A DNA stretch of 33,441 bases from Laribacter hongkongensis DSM 14985 (lineage in GTDB: Bacteria; Pseudomonadota; Gammaproteobacteria; Burkholderiales; Aquaspirillaceae). Location of the stretch: the NCBI RefSeq assembly GCF_000423285.1, contig NZ_AUHR01000019.1:1-33441 (forward strand), given 5' to 3'. The first letter of the stretch is position 1, and every line of letters starts with the position of its first letter. The notes under the pieces are model-generated. The model was not told where the DNA came from. It worked only from the letters and a program-made list of their open reading frames with translations, and made no database searches. This document shows, piece after piece, positions 7,879 to 14,916 of this stretch. Both the position numbers and the translations under genes were made by a program.

Positions 7879-7918
7879 GGTATAGCGCGTCTTTTGGGTT
7901 GTTTAATGCCTTTTTACC

Positions 7919-9127
7919 TCAGGATTTAGAAAAACGGCGGAACGGTACCACTTCATTAGTGTTGGCTAAATAATGCGCATCCGGCCTATTGGTTACTTTC
8001 AGTCGCGAAAATTCCACGATATTGGTTTTTCCTTGGAAGTAACCTTCAGGCAATCCGGCTAGAGATTCAATGTCACCCGCTGCCAGCCCGATGTGCCTCG
8101 GTATGGCTTCAATTGGCATGACCTTTTCTTCGACTAACAAATCAATGGTTCGGCGAAGCAAGCGAGGCTGCTCTGGTCGACGATCCTCATCTCCCGGCTC
8201 CGATTTTGCACCCCATCGAGCAGAGCGACGTTTGAAAAGCGTCAAAGCACCATCTTCATCTAGTAACTCCAGCGCTTTCAGCCGCATGATGATCGCTGCT
8301 GCAGATACGCCCCAACGGCGCTTCAGTAGTAGCAAGTCATCCAGAGTCGGTGGCATGCGAACTTCGCTGGCGAACGTTTCTGCCGGCAGCAAAAACGCAC
8401 CTGCAAAACGGTGTGCCTGGGCTTCCATCATTTTGTGGCGTGCATTATCTGTTGTACGCCGAATATGACGATGTAGGACTAGATGCCCGATCTCATGGGC
8501 AAGATCGAAACGACTGCGATACCCATTGTTTTTATCGGCAGACAAAAGAATGAGCGGTCTCTGTAGCTCTGTACTCCAGGCCGACAACCCTTCGATTTGA
8601 GCAATGCCGGTTTCTTCCCGGATCACGATAACCCCAGCGCCTTCCGCCGCCAGCGCTAAGTCTTGAATTGCTGAACGGCCTAGACGCCAAAGATCCCGGC
8701 ATTCACTGGCCGCTTTCTCTATGTCCTCATTGGTGATCTCTTCCGGATCGGCATAATTCCGAGAAGGTAAATTGACATCAGGGTAGTCAACGTACTCCAT
8801 CAGGGATACCGCGACGTCTTGCGCCCATTCAAGGCGAGCCCCCAGCATGGCTCGTGCAGCTACGTGTGCAGATGCATTGCTGCGAAATAGCGGCAGCGAC
8901 AACTTCGCTCCCGGTAAGCGTGTAAACCATTCAGGCGTGACATTAACTACGCTTGCAAGGCGTTCAAGCGCGTCACGTTCTGGCACTTGCATCCCTGTGC
9001 GCCACTTGCTGATGGTTGGTGGTGACACACCGACCATCGAGGCCAACTGAACTTGAGTCAGACGACGTGCCGCAAGAATTTGGTCAAGTCGATCTTTCTG
9101 AAAACCTTGTACACCGCCCCTGCTCAT
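7919..9127 (-). CDS. HTH plus ImmA/IrrE metallopeptidase
   Basis: 402 residues. Residues ~12-70 are an XRE-type HTH (LDQILAARRLTQVQLASMVG, then SPPTISKWRTGMQVP). Residues ~150-260 are the ImmA/IrrE (DUF955) zinc peptidase with HEIGHLVLHR at 211-220, where the two histidines and glutamate form the zinc and catalytic site, and a downstream EAQAHRFAGAFLLP motif that can give the third ligand. The C-terminal ~140 residues carry no recognised domain. Family members cleave HTH repressors (ImmA cuts ImmR) or act with small regulators in stress or toxin-antitoxin-like switches. Its ATG overlaps the stop of the upstream gene (ATGA), so the two products are made together. It may cleave or regulate that partner; this is inference. 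Confidence 0.85.
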   Translation of the reverse strand: MSRGGVQGFQKDRLDQILAARRLTQVQLASMVGVSPPTISKWRTGMQVPERDALERLASVVNVTPEWFTRLPGAKLSLPLFRSNASAHVAARAMLGARLEWAQDVAVSLMEYVDYPDVNLPSRNYADPEEITNEDIEKAASECRDLWRLGRSAIQDLALAAEGAGVIVIREETGIAQIEGLSAWSTELQRPLILLSADKNNGYRSRFDLAHEIGHLVLHRHIRRTTDNARHKMMEAQAHRFAGAFLLPAETFASEVRMPPTLDDLLLLKRRWGVSAAAIIMRLKALELLDEDGALTLFKRRSARWGAKSEPGDEDRRPEQPRLLRRTIDLLVEEKVMPIEAIPRHIGLAAGDIESLAGLPEGYFQGKTNIVEFSRLKVTNRPDAHYLANTNEVVPFRRFSKS

Positions 9128-9780
9128 GATCCTGTTCTGTCATTGTTCTGTTGTTTGTCGATGTTCTTTTTCAGCTTCGGTACTGCCAAGTCGTCTTGGC
9201 TGGTTGCCGATTGCTGATCGTATCGTTTGATGAATGCGTCAATGGGTTCTCGGAAAAGCCAGCCTTGCATGTGGCGATCCGGGACTGCGATTTCGAGTGA
9301 AACCGGCGTATCCGGCTGGCTGTGCAGAGAGACAGCAAAACTGGCTACGATGAAGACAACCGCTTGAGAGGGTTCCACGTATCCTGAGAAGAGCCCGGGT
9401 TGAACAAGTGGTTCGATGGCTGCATTCGCCAAAGCCATCTGTTTTCTGGTTTCGCTACGCCTCCCACTGTGCCTACCACCATGCTTTGTATTGAATCGCG
9501 CCAAGGTGAAGATCCCAGCGCGTCCTGTGACAATTTGATTGCCTCGCAACGGGGAAGGGAATGCGTTTGCAACGCTGAGTGCGCGATGGAACGACTCATT
9601 CATATGGAAGTGGCGCAGCTGCCCCACCACGCTAGGCAAGTGTCCATCATCCATCCCCCGTGCGGCAGCATAGGCACGTTGAGCACCGACCAGCTGGGCT
9701 TCTTCTAGAGCCATGACAAGCTCACGAGGGATATTTTTCACGAGAAGGTCATGGATCGTTTCTTGGTTTGGCTGAGCCAT
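9124..9780 (-). CDS. Unknown partner of the HTH-ImmA protein
   Basis: 218 residues from ATG 9780 (MAQPNQETIHDLLVKNIP). An in-frame ATG at 9795 has no ribosome binding site, whereas GGAG lies six bases before 9780. No family recognised. Visible: a helical N-terminus, GAQRAYAAARGMDDGHLPSV with a possible ligand-binding loop, a basic patch HGGRHSGRRSETRKQ, a hydrophobic strand AVVFIVASFAVSL, and a charged tail rich in K, N and Q. No signal peptide or clear membrane span. Coupled by overlap to the metallopeptidase, it could be the toxin, sensor or substrate of that protein. AACGAAAT occurs on both sides of the putative promoter (minus strand, about 9800-9840). Confidence 0.7.
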   Translation of the reverse strand: MAQPNQETIHDLLVKNIPRELVMALEEAQLVGAQRAYAAARGMDDGHLPSVVGQLRHFHMNESFHRALSVANAFPSPLRGNQIVTGRAGIFTLARFNTKHGGRHSGRRSETRKQMALANAAIEPLVQPGLFSGYVEPSQAVVFIVASFAVSLHSQPDTPVSLEIAVPDRHMQGWLFREPIDAFIKRYDQQSATSQDDLAVPKLKKNIDKQQNNDRTGS

Positions 9781-9880
9781 CGGCAACTCCGTCATCAGAT
9801 TTCGTTATATAGGATTCTACTATCTAATAATTTCGTTTAAAAGGGTGGTGCCAGTTTAATGATGCAATTTATGCTGTTCG

Positions 9881-9895
9881 CGACAAGACTTGTCG
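9881..9895. promoter_or_regulatory. 15-bp palindrome upstream of the HTH-ImmA module
   Basis: CGACAAG-A-CTTGTCG is a perfect palindrome, followed at 9904-9920 by an imperfect one (CCTGAA / TTCAGG). Both lie between the end of the ssb operon and the module's start. They look like operator or transcription-end structures; no T run follows. Confidence 0.4.
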
Positions 9896-9955
9896 ACTCC
9901 TTGCCTGAACCGGTTTCAGGTATCGAAGATGCTCCAAAATTTATGATATGGCCGA

Positions 9956-10444
9956 TCAAATGCAGTGCAGGCCAAACCGGTATTGCAGGCCGAGCGGCGC
10001 GAACGGTATGTCGTCGTCCATGCCGTTGAAGTTGCTGGATGGCTTCGGATCATGCCGGCGCGGAGGCGGTGCAGGTTCGCTACGTTCTTGCCGGGCATTG
10101 CTGCCAGATTCCTCCCGTCCTCCAAGCATTTGCAGCTCGGTTGCCTCGATTTCAAATGCCGTGCGCTCGACGCCATCCTTGCCCGTGTACTTGCGCGAGC
10201 GGATGCGGCCCTCGATGTAGACCGGGCGGCCTTTTCTCAGATACTCGCCTGCAATCTCGGCCAGCCGGCGATACAGGATGATGCTGTGCCACTCGGTACG
10301 CTCCTGCCTCTGGCCGCTCTTGTCCTTCCAGTTGTCCGTGGTGGCGATGCTGAAAGTGCAGACGGCTTCGCCGTTGGGCATGTAGCGCACTTCCGGGTCA
10401 CGCCCGAGGTTGCCGACGAGGATGACTTTGTTGACGGATGCCAT
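9956..10444 (-). CDS. ssb: Single-stranded DNA-binding protein
   Basis: 162 residues from ATG 10444 ([20 protein letters not shown]), whose start overlaps the stop of the exonuclease gene (TAATG). The OB-fold core is complete: [57 protein letters not shown] short proline-rich linker leads to the acidic tip MDDDIPF. Here the tip is not terminal: 14 more residues ([14 protein letters not shown]) follow. Since host SSB recruits partners through its free C-terminal Phe, the extension may change partner binding. It protects single-stranded DNA during phage replication and Bet/Exo recombination encoded by the neighbours. Confidence 0.92.
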   Translation of the reverse strand: MASVNKVILVGNLGRDPEVRYMPNGEAVCTFSIATTDNWKDKSGQRQERTEWHSIILYRRLAEIAGEYLRKGRPVYIEGRIRSRKYTGKDGVERTAFEIEATELQMLGGREESGSNARQERSEPAPPPRRHDPKPSSNFNGMDDDIPFAPLGLQYRFGLHCI

Positions 10445-11055
10445 TAGGCGGCCTTTCGTTTCAGGTATTCGATTTCGGCTTCCAGTTCGGCCAGAAATGC
10501 GGAAACCTCGGTTTCGATCTCGGCAATCAGCGCGTCGTCGCGCTCGATGCGGGTGCAGAAATACTGCATGTCGTCCGGCAGTCGGTCGTCGTAGCTGACA
10601 AAGTCGCACCACTGACGGCCTGTGCAGGCCATCTGCGTCTGCATCTGCTTGATGTATTCCGGTTTCGGCTTGCCGGTCTTGATGGTTTCAATGTGCGTCC
10701 AGGTATTCGGGCACTTGATCTCGATCAGGCCGGTGTCGCCGACCAGTCCGTCCGGGCTGGCCCCGAATCCGACAATGGTCGGGTGGTCGACAAGGCCGGT
10801 TTCGGTCACGATTTCGCCGGTTTCGATGATGTAGAGGGCGCGGGCATGGGGTTCCAGATCGGTGCCGCGCAGCATGGCGGCATTGCTGAACCGGATTTCC
10901 TGTGTTCCCGTCAGGCGCTGGCAGATCAGCTCGGCCATGTAGTTTTGCCGGCTGGCTGCATAGCCGGACTTGGTTTTTGCCATCACATCGGCCACGCGGC
11001 TGGCGGTCACCTTGCCGAGGCGGGCGGCAAACCATTCTTCGGTGCGTTGTTTCAT
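10444..11055 (-). CDS. YqaJ-type viral exonuclease (lambda Exo-like)
   Basis: 203 residues from ATG 11055; AGGAG lies seven bases upstream, whereas the ATG at 11061 is too close to it. The PD-(D/E)XK nuclease core is visible: [15 protein letters not shown] at the N-terminus, then [20 protein letters not shown] with catalytic D102, E112 and K114, and the [19 protein letters not shown] helix. The family degrades one strand of duplex DNA 5' to 3', producing single strands for the annealing protein encoded just upstream. Overlaps ssb and lies three bases from the Bet stop, forming a compact recombination module. Confidence 0.9.
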   Translation of the reverse strand: MKQRTEEWFAARLGKVTASRVADVMAKTKSGYAASRQNYMAELICQRLTGTQEIRFSNAAMLRGTDLEPHARALYIIETGEIVTETGLVDHPTIVGFGASPDGLVGDTGLIEIKCPNTWTHIETIKTGKPKPEYIKQMQTQMACTGRQWCDFVSYDDRLPDDMQYFCTRIERDDALIAEIETEVSAFLAELEAEIEYLKRKAA

Positions 11056-11057
11056 GG

Positions 11058-11846
11058 TCATTCTCCTTCCACCAGCTCGCCTTCGATGATCCTGCCATTG
11101 GTGGCCTGCTCCTCTTTGAGGTCGCCGTTCCTGGCCGCCAGCTCACCCATCCGGCTCATTTCGTCGGTGCCAATCAGCAGACGATCCTCCTTGCCGAGCG
11201 AGCGGAAATATTCGCGTAGGCCGTCCACGTCGCCGGTTTCGGCAATCTCGTTGGCCTTGGCCAGCAGTTCATTCCGGCGCGGATTGCTGGTGTCGCCTTG
11301 GGTGACCTTCTCGTACGCCTGTTTGGGCGGCGTCACGTCCTTTTCGGCAATACGCTCGGCTTCGTCCTGGTCGTAGATGCCGGCAAAGCCGAATGCGAGG
11401 CGGGCGCACTGGATCATGGCCTTGTGGCGCAGCATGCGCTTGGGGTGCGATTTCCACGGTCCTGTCTCGCGTTTGCACTCGTCCATCCACTCGGTCACGC
11501 TGATCGGGCGGCCACGATCCTTGCGGAAGATGCGGCAAGTGCAGCTCTCGGCGTTCTGTTCAAACTCCATGCCGTCGAAGTTCGGGTCGCCGTTGATGAT
11601 GCGGCTCCAGCCATCCACGCCGACCACCGGCACGATGCCGTTGTTTTTGTCAGGGAAGGCGTAGATTTCCTTGGTCCACGGGTTCAGCCCGTACTGGTTG
11701 GCGACGATCAGCAGCGCGGTCATCTGTGCGTCAGTCACCTGACCCTTGAATGCCGTCTGCTTGAGGGTTGAGACCAGCTCGGTGCCGTCGCCCATGTCGA
11801 ATTTTGCGGCGAGCTTGCTGGTCAGCGTGGTGAGTGCGGTGGACAT
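11058..11846 (-). CDS. bet: Phage recombination protein Bet (RecT-like annealase)
   Basis: 262 residues, start ATG 11846 with GGAG seven bases upstream. Bet/RecT family marks: TDAQMTALLIVANQYGLNPW, TKEIYAFPDKNNGIVPVVGV, DGWSRIIN, a central CTCRIFRKD and the KSHPKRMLRHKAMIQCARLA helix. It anneals complementary single strands and works with the YqaJ exonuclease and SSB next to it. The tail after residue ~195 is acidic and likely disordered. An intrinsic terminator lies just upstream (11867-11887), so expression from the leftward promoter would need read-through or antitermination. Confidence 0.92.
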   Translation of the reverse strand: MSTALTTLTSKLAAKFDMGDGTELVSTLKQTAFKGQVTDAQMTALLIVANQYGLNPWTKEIYAFPDKNNGIVPVVGVDGWSRIINGDPNFDGMEFEQNAESCTCRIFRKDRGRPISVTEWMDECKRETGPWKSHPKRMLRHKAMIQCARLAFGFAGIYDQDEAERIAEKDVTPPKQAYEKVTQGDTSNPRRNELLAKANEIAETGDVDGLREYFRSLGKEDRLLIGTDEMSRMGELAARNGDLKEEQATNGRIIEGELVEGE

Positions 11847-11866
11847 GCGTGTTCTCCAAAAGCAAA

Positions 11867-11887
11867 ACGCCGCTTGGTTAGCGGCGT
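11867..11887 (-). terminator. Intrinsic terminator inside the leftward early operon
   Basis: Stem ACGCCGC-TTGGTTA-GCGGCGT with four A's before it on the plus strand, giving GCGGCGTTTTGCTTTT on the transcript. It lies between the 61-aa gene and bet. A terminator in the middle of an operon fits an antiterminated phage operon. Confidence 0.65.
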
Positions 11888-12072
11888 CAGTGTGTTGTTG
11901 GGTAGATGGCGGCGATCAGCTTGTCCAGGTCTTCGGCAAATCTTCGGGCCTGGGCGTTTCGCCGTGTCTCGGGATTGGGCGGGCTGAGTGGGACGCCGCG
12001 CCGCAGGGCCATGTCCTGTGCGGCCTTGGCTGCAAATGCGTGCCGACGGTGTTCGAGCGTGGACTTGTTCAT
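11887..12072 (-). CDS. 61-aa hypothetical protein
   Basis: Starts at ATG 12072, overlapping the upstream stop by four bases. Basic and helical (EHRRHAFAAKAAQDMALRRG, later RRFAEDLDKLIAAIYP). Not recognised. Its stop lies in the base of the terminator hairpin at 11867-11887. Tight coupling within the leftward recombination operon supports it being real. A longer frame across the same DNA (11822-12262) is a shadow. Confidence 0.6.
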   Translation of the reverse strand: MNKSTLEHRRHAFAAKAAQDMALRRGVPLSPPNPETRRNAQARRFAEDLDKLIAAIYPTTH

Positions 12073-12383
12073 GCGGCCTCGCGGAAGTTGAGCGGGGTTT
12101 CGAAGTGGGCCGGCAGTGTCGGTGCGTAGGGGATCGGCTCGCCTTCGTCCGGGATGATTTCGCTCTGGCCGTGCCTGGCGTAGATCGCTGCTTCGACGCG
12201 CCGGGCCAGATTGGCGATGGAACCGAAGCTACGCTCACACTCCAGCATGTCCATGTCGCCACTGTCGCCGGTTGTGAACAGCTTTTGCAGCACCCATCCG
12301 CCCGTGCCGTCGGGGCTGAATTCGACCAGAACCTTTGTGGTCCGCAGTCCGGCCTTGACGGTGATTTCGTCTTCGATGTTCAT
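12069..12383 (-). CDS. 104-aa hypothetical protein
   Basis: Starts at ATG 12383, overlapping the stop of the membrane-protein gene (ATGA), and ends overlapping the next start. It has an acidic beginning (MNIEDEITVKAGLRTTKVLV) and a centre GDMDMLECERSFGSIANLAR. Codon use matches the neighbours. No family recognised; gene order (small proteins before bet-exo-ssb) is typical of lambdoid phages in this host group. Confidence 0.65.
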   Translation of the reverse strand: MNIEDEITVKAGLRTTKVLVEFSPDGTGGWVLQKLFTTGDSGDMDMLECERSFGSIANLARRVEAAIYARHGQSEIIPDEGEPIPYAPTLPAHFETPLNFREAA

Positions 12384-12631
12384 GCGCCCCCCTCAACCAG
12401 CACGATCCAGAGGTTCTGGAACAGGTGGTCGACCATCACGGGAACAACGACCACCAGCAGGAAAGCTGCAAGGATGGCGAGGCCACTGATCACCGTTTCC
12501 TTCCCAAAGGTGTGCAGGACTGCCAGCCCGGCCCAGCGCATGGCCCGACAGATCACCATGCCGGGCAGGATCAGGCCGTAGGCAATAAAAATGGCCACTG
12601 TGTAGCGGCCGATATGGGCAATGAACTTCAT
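12380..12631 (-). CDS. Small membrane protein
   Basis: 83 residues from ATG 12631 (MKFIAHIGRYTVAIFIAYGL), overlapping the stop of the upstream 52-aa gene. Two or three hydrophobic stretches are seen: TVAIFIAYGLILPGMVIC and VISGLAILAAFLLVVVVPVM. It is therefore likely an inner-membrane protein. The upstream in-frame extension to 12679 is the shadow of the previous gene. Function unknown; small phage membrane proteins in this position are often host-takeover or exclusion factors, which is only a possibility here. Confidence 0.6.
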   Translation of the reverse strand: MKFIAHIGRYTVAIFIAYGLILPGMVICRAMRWAGLAVLHTFGKETVISGLAILAAFLLVVVVPVMVDHLFQNLWIVLVEGGA

Positions 12632-12786
12632 GCGACACTGCCTTTCATGGCGAGGAACAGCCAGCGCCGGGCATCGCACTTGATGGTGTATCCACTTCTA
12701 CGCAGGCTTTCCAGGATTGCTGTCGTTGCTTCGAGTGAAGTACGCCCGGCTCTTGGTGCCGGGACAGGGATGTCGATGGTTGACAT
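12628..12786 (-). CDS. 52-aa hypothetical protein, first gene of the leftward operon
   Basis: ATG 12786 (MSTIDIPVPAPRAGRTSLEA) with AGGAG upstream in CAGGAGTCGGCC. Frame ends at 12628, overlapping the membrane-protein start. The sequence SLEATTAILESLRRSGYTIK reads like a small globular domain. It is the first coding sequence after the leader and its two tandem terminators. Upstream extensions of this frame into the leader are not supported. Confidence 0.6.
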   Translation of the reverse strand: MSTIDIPVPAPRAGRTSLEATTAILESLRRSGYTIKCDARRWLFLAMKGSVA

Positions 12787-12803
12787 GGCCGACTCCTGAA
12801 AAG

Positions 12804-12824
12804 AAAAAACCGGCACTGGGCCGG
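12804..12824 (-). terminator. Intrinsic terminator, second of a tandem pair
   Basis: On the minus strand CCGGC-CCAGT-GCCGG followed by TTTTTTCTTTT. A perfect 5-bp GC stem with a strong T run, only 17 bases before the first gene of the leftward operon. Confidence 0.85.
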
Positions 12825-12833
12825 GGAACAGAT

Positions 12834-12862
12834 AAAAAAAACCCACCTCTGTGAAAGGTGGG
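12834..12862 (-). terminator. Intrinsic terminator, first of a tandem pair
   Basis: On the minus strand CCCACCT-TTCACAG-AGGTGGG followed by eight T's. A perfect 7-bp stem. With the next hairpin it makes a double stop ahead of the leftward operon. Confidence 0.9.
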
Positions 12863-13471
12863 CAATTGGTCGATGGCTCGTGCTTCTGGCCATGCATCGG
12901 ACTACCCGATATGGGCTGCACGGCTGCCGTTCTCGCTTTCCGGTCGGTTGAGTCGAAGCGAACGACCTTGAGTATCCCGGCTTGCGCCGACCGCAGCGAC
13001 CGGACCGCGGGGTGGAGATGCAATAGTTGATTTGGGTAAAGGTAAACCCAGAAGACATTTTATGTCATGTGAATTATTTCACATCGAAGGCGCCTCCCGC
13101 TTTGGCGTTAGGTCAGACCGGGTGACTGGTGTTCTCTACGTGGCAGGATGAACCGTGCCCGACTTGCCGTTTGCCTTCGATGTGCCGGCTCTCTTCAAAC
13201 CGGCGTGCGCACATTTTTGCGGCCATGTGCGATGGCGCTCCCGCCTGCTTCCCTGTCGTCCCCTGCGGTTTAAGGACACGTCCATCGGTTCCGGTTAGGC
13301 CACGCCGCCGTCACTCGCGCATCAGACAGATCAACAGACTTCGCTTGCCCCATTCCCGGTCGCTGGTGCCACCGCACCGGGCGTGCGCTCCCGTGAGGCC
13401 GGGAGGCCAGATCGTGCTGGCTGGATAGGTTGTGAGAGATCGGGGCACCGTTGTGCGCTTCAGTGATTTGA

Positions 13472-13500
13472 AGTGTAGGATTTCTATACATTGAGGTCAA
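13472..13500 (-). promoter_or_regulatory. Leftward early promoter with operator (P_L-like)
   Basis: Minus strand: TTGACC (13500-13495), exactly 17 bases, TACACT (13477-13472); predicted start near 13465. Between the boxes lies TGTATAGAAATCCTACA (13490-13474). It matches the operator at 14214-14230 in 14 of 17 positions, so the CI-like repressor would shut this promoter. Confidence 0.75.
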
Positions 13501-13566
13501 CATAAAGCATCCATAATGGACAGAAAAAATATACTAACAGGCGAGTTGCACCGATAGAGAAAAACG

Positions 13567-13589
13567 AAAAACCCCGCCGTAGCGGGGTT
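13567..13589 (-). terminator. Intrinsic terminator after the repressor gene
   Basis: Stem AACCCCGC-CGTA-GCGGGGTT (13570-13589) with an A run before it on the plus strand. It ends the leftward repressor transcript and insulates it from the leftward early promoter. Confidence 0.85.
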
Positions 13590-13608
13590 CATGGCCTTGC
13601 AGTCAGCG

Positions 13609-14205
13609 TTAGCAGAATTTGCTTACTCGCTGTCTGACTACACCAACAATTTTTATGCTCCCGTCGAGAGACTTCATGGGGTAAGCAGGATTCAGGGGTT
13701 TCAAGTACCAATCCCCACCATCCTGAACCAGTTTTTTGAACGTAGCCTCATTATCACCATTCTTGGCGATCACGTATGAGCCATGTACCGCTTCCATTTC
13801 GGGCTCGACAATTAATATGTCTCCCTCTTTGAAGTCCGGTTCCATGCTGTCTCCGTGGACACGGAGCGCGTATGTATGACGCCTGACCTGCACAGTTGCA
13901 GTAATAGTTTCCTCTGCAAAACCTGGCTGAAAGTTGTCTACCACTGATTCGAAATTACCTGCTTGAACCCAAGAAATAATAGGCACTTCTCCGCCAACAA
14001 ATGGTCCTGGCGCCACGTTCTTGTCATAAGGAAGAGGCGTATTCGATAGGGCGCTAATAGACATCATTTGCATATAGCTAGGCTCATGTCTCCCATTTTC
14101 CCAAGCGGAGACATTTGCTTTTGTGCAGCCAAGCACATCGGCCAGCTGCTGCTGGGTCAGCTTGGCGTTGGCTCGTGCAATACGAACCCATTCATTGATT
14201 TTCAT
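13609..14205 (-). CDS. CI/LexA-like phage repressor (S24 peptidase)
   Basis: 198 residues from ATG 14205 (MKINEWVRIARANAKLTQQQ). The upstream part of the open frame crosses the promoter region and is not used. Residues ~5-40 form an XRE HTH (QQLADVLGCTKANVSAWENG). The C-terminal half is a self-cleaving S24 domain: cleavage pair Ala82-Gly83 in SWVQAGNFES, serine 120 in RVHGDSMEPD and lysine near 157 in EATFKKL. Such repressors keep a prophage silent and are cut during RecA-dependent DNA damage. It is divergent from the Cro-like gene over a shared operator region, and all key residues are present, so control looks functional. AGG sits right against the ATG. Confidence 0.92.
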   Translation of the reverse strand: MKINEWVRIARANAKLTQQQLADVLGCTKANVSAWENGRHEPSYMQMMSISALSNTPLPYDKNVAPGPFVGGEVPIISWVQAGNFESVVDNFQPGFAEETITATVQVRRHTYALRVHGDSMEPDFKEGDILIVEPEMEAVHGSYVIAKNGDNEATFKKLVQDGGDWYLKPLNPAYPMKSLDGSIKIVGVVRQRVSKFC

Positions 14206-14213
14206 CCTTTGAT

Positions 14214-14230
14214 TGTAGAGAAAATCTACA
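14214..14230. promoter_or_regulatory. Repressor operator
   Basis: TGTAGA-GAAAA-TCTACA: perfect 6-bp arms. It lies in the 5' untranslated region of the repressor gene, downstream of its promoter, suggesting autoregulation. It is close in sequence to the operator inside the leftward promoter. Confidence 0.75.
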
Positions 14231-14241
14231 CGCGTGAGGTC

Positions 14242-14270
14242 TATATATTGTTGACCATAGAGCATGGCAA
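14242..14270 (-). promoter_or_regulatory. Repressor promoter (P_RM-like)
   Basis: Minus strand TTGCCA (14270-14265), 17 bases, TATATA (14247-14242). It overlaps the rightward promoter almost completely, so the two compete, as in lambdoid switches. Confidence 0.6.
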
Positions 14271-14279
14271 AACTATACT
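14251..14279 (+). promoter_or_regulatory. Rightward early promoter (P_R-like)
   Basis: TTGACC (14251-14256), 17 bases, TATACT (14274-14279); predicted start about 14286. A related but weaker operator (half-site GTACAGAAAAT on the minus strand, 14285-14301) covers the start point. An ATG at 14264 falls between the promoter boxes and therefore cannot be the Cro start. Confidence 0.75.
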
Positions 14280-14308
14280 TTCTAGAAATATTTTCTGTAC
14301 TTTCAATC

Positions 14309-14611
14309 ATGACGAATCCTTTGTCGCCACAAGAGGCTGTACGGCACGCCGCAGAGCTTGCCGGTGGGTTTGAGGAGTTAGGCAAACACCTGAACCGAAC
14401 CAAAGGAGCCGTTCATCAATGGACTCTACCTGGCCGGCAGGTTCCCGCCGAGCACTGTCCAGACATTGAGCGCATCTCAAATGGCTTGGTTCTTTGTGAG
14501 CAGTTACGGCCGGACGTGAGCTGGTGGGTTGTTCGTCGCAAGCGCCGTAAATCTTCCACTGGCTCTGTTGTGGCTGCGGTGCCACTCAAGAGAAAGAGGA
14601 ATAACCAATGA
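14309..14611 (+). CDS. Cro-like regulator (YdaS-type HTH)
   Basis: 100 residues from ATG 14309 (MTNPLSPQEAVRHAAELAGG). The start at 14264 is inside the promoter. Residues ~5-55 are a Cro/YdaS HTH: EELGKHLNRTKGAVHQW then VPAEHCPDIERISNG. The tail is basic (VVRRKRRKS, KRKRNNQ). It is expressed first from the rightward promoter and would repress the CI-like gene to favour lytic development. No ribosome binding site is visible and the leader is only ~25 bases. The stop overlaps the CII-like start. Confidence 0.85.
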   Translation: MTNPLSPQEAVRHAAELAGGFEELGKHLNRTKGAVHQWTLPGRQVPAEHCPDIERISNGLVLCEQLRPDVSWWVVRRKRRKSSTGSVVAAVPLKRKRNNQ

Positions 14612-14913
14612 ACCAATCATCTCAAGAACACGCAGAAAACACCCGCAACATCGAAGCCGCATTGTTGCGCGCACTTGCCGAGACTGGCCAAAGCCGTGTG
14701 GCACGCACGATGGGGCTGGATGACGCAACCGTTTCCAAGATGAAGGGCGGGGAAATCATGAAGATGGCCGGTTTCCTTGCCGCTCTTGGCATGAAGCCGG
14801 TGAAGAACACGGCGCTCACTGTCGAGCGAGATGACTTCATGGCCATGAAGCGGTTTGCCTGCAACTGGCTGATGGCTGACATCTCGGCTGATGAAGAAAG
14901 CAAGAGGGGATGA
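14608..14913 (+). CDS. CII-like transcription activator
   Basis: 101 residues, ATG 14608 with GAGG upstream, overlapping the Cro stop. Matches the lambda CII layout: RNIEAALLRALAETGQSRVA, then MGLDDATVSKMKGG as recognition helix, and a C-terminal helix LMADISADEESKRG. CII proteins activate repressor synthesis and the lysogenic pathway from a promoter inside the early region. Its presence with CI and Cro means that all three standard decision genes remain. Confidence 0.82.
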   Translation: MNQSSQEHAENTRNIEAALLRALAETGQSRVARTMGLDDATVSKMKGGEIMKMAGFLAALGMKPVKNTALTVERDDFMAMKRFACNWLMADISADEESKRG

Positions 14914-14916
14914 GCC

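Larger units (their letters stand above)
12787..13465 (-). ncRNA. Long structured leader of the leftward early transcript
   Basis: About 680 bases lie between the predicted leftward start (~13465) and the first supported gene, with no convincing coding sequence. The region is full of paired elements: CTCCCG / CGGGAG, CCCGGT / ACCGGG, a perfect 12-bp long-range pair (CACATCGAAGGC at 13080-13091 with GCCTTCGATGTG at 13173-13184), ATGTGAA-TTAT-TTCACAT (13067-13084), GACAT-TTT-ATGTC (13054-13066), and TGGGT / ACCCA near 13032-13049. It ends in two strong terminators. A leader that must be read through is the lambda (N/nut) or HK022 (put RNA) situation; no N-like gene or clear boxA was found, so a cis-acting antiterminator RNA is possible. 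A 77-codon frame at 13270-13503 is an alternative, poorly supported content. Confidence 0.5.

Noticed and set aside
10438-11376. 312-codon plus-strand frame
   Set aside because: Mirror of the exonuclease and Bet genes; repetitive low-complexity translation typical of antisense reading in GC-rich DNA.
13270-13503. Possible 77-aa gene on the minus strand in the leader
   Set aside because: Its start lies upstream of the predicted leftward transcript start, it has no ribosome binding site, and the translation follows the hairpin sequences.
14264-14308. Upstream start for the Cro-like gene
   Set aside because: The ATG lies between the -35 and -10 boxes of the rightward promoter, so it would not be in the transcript.
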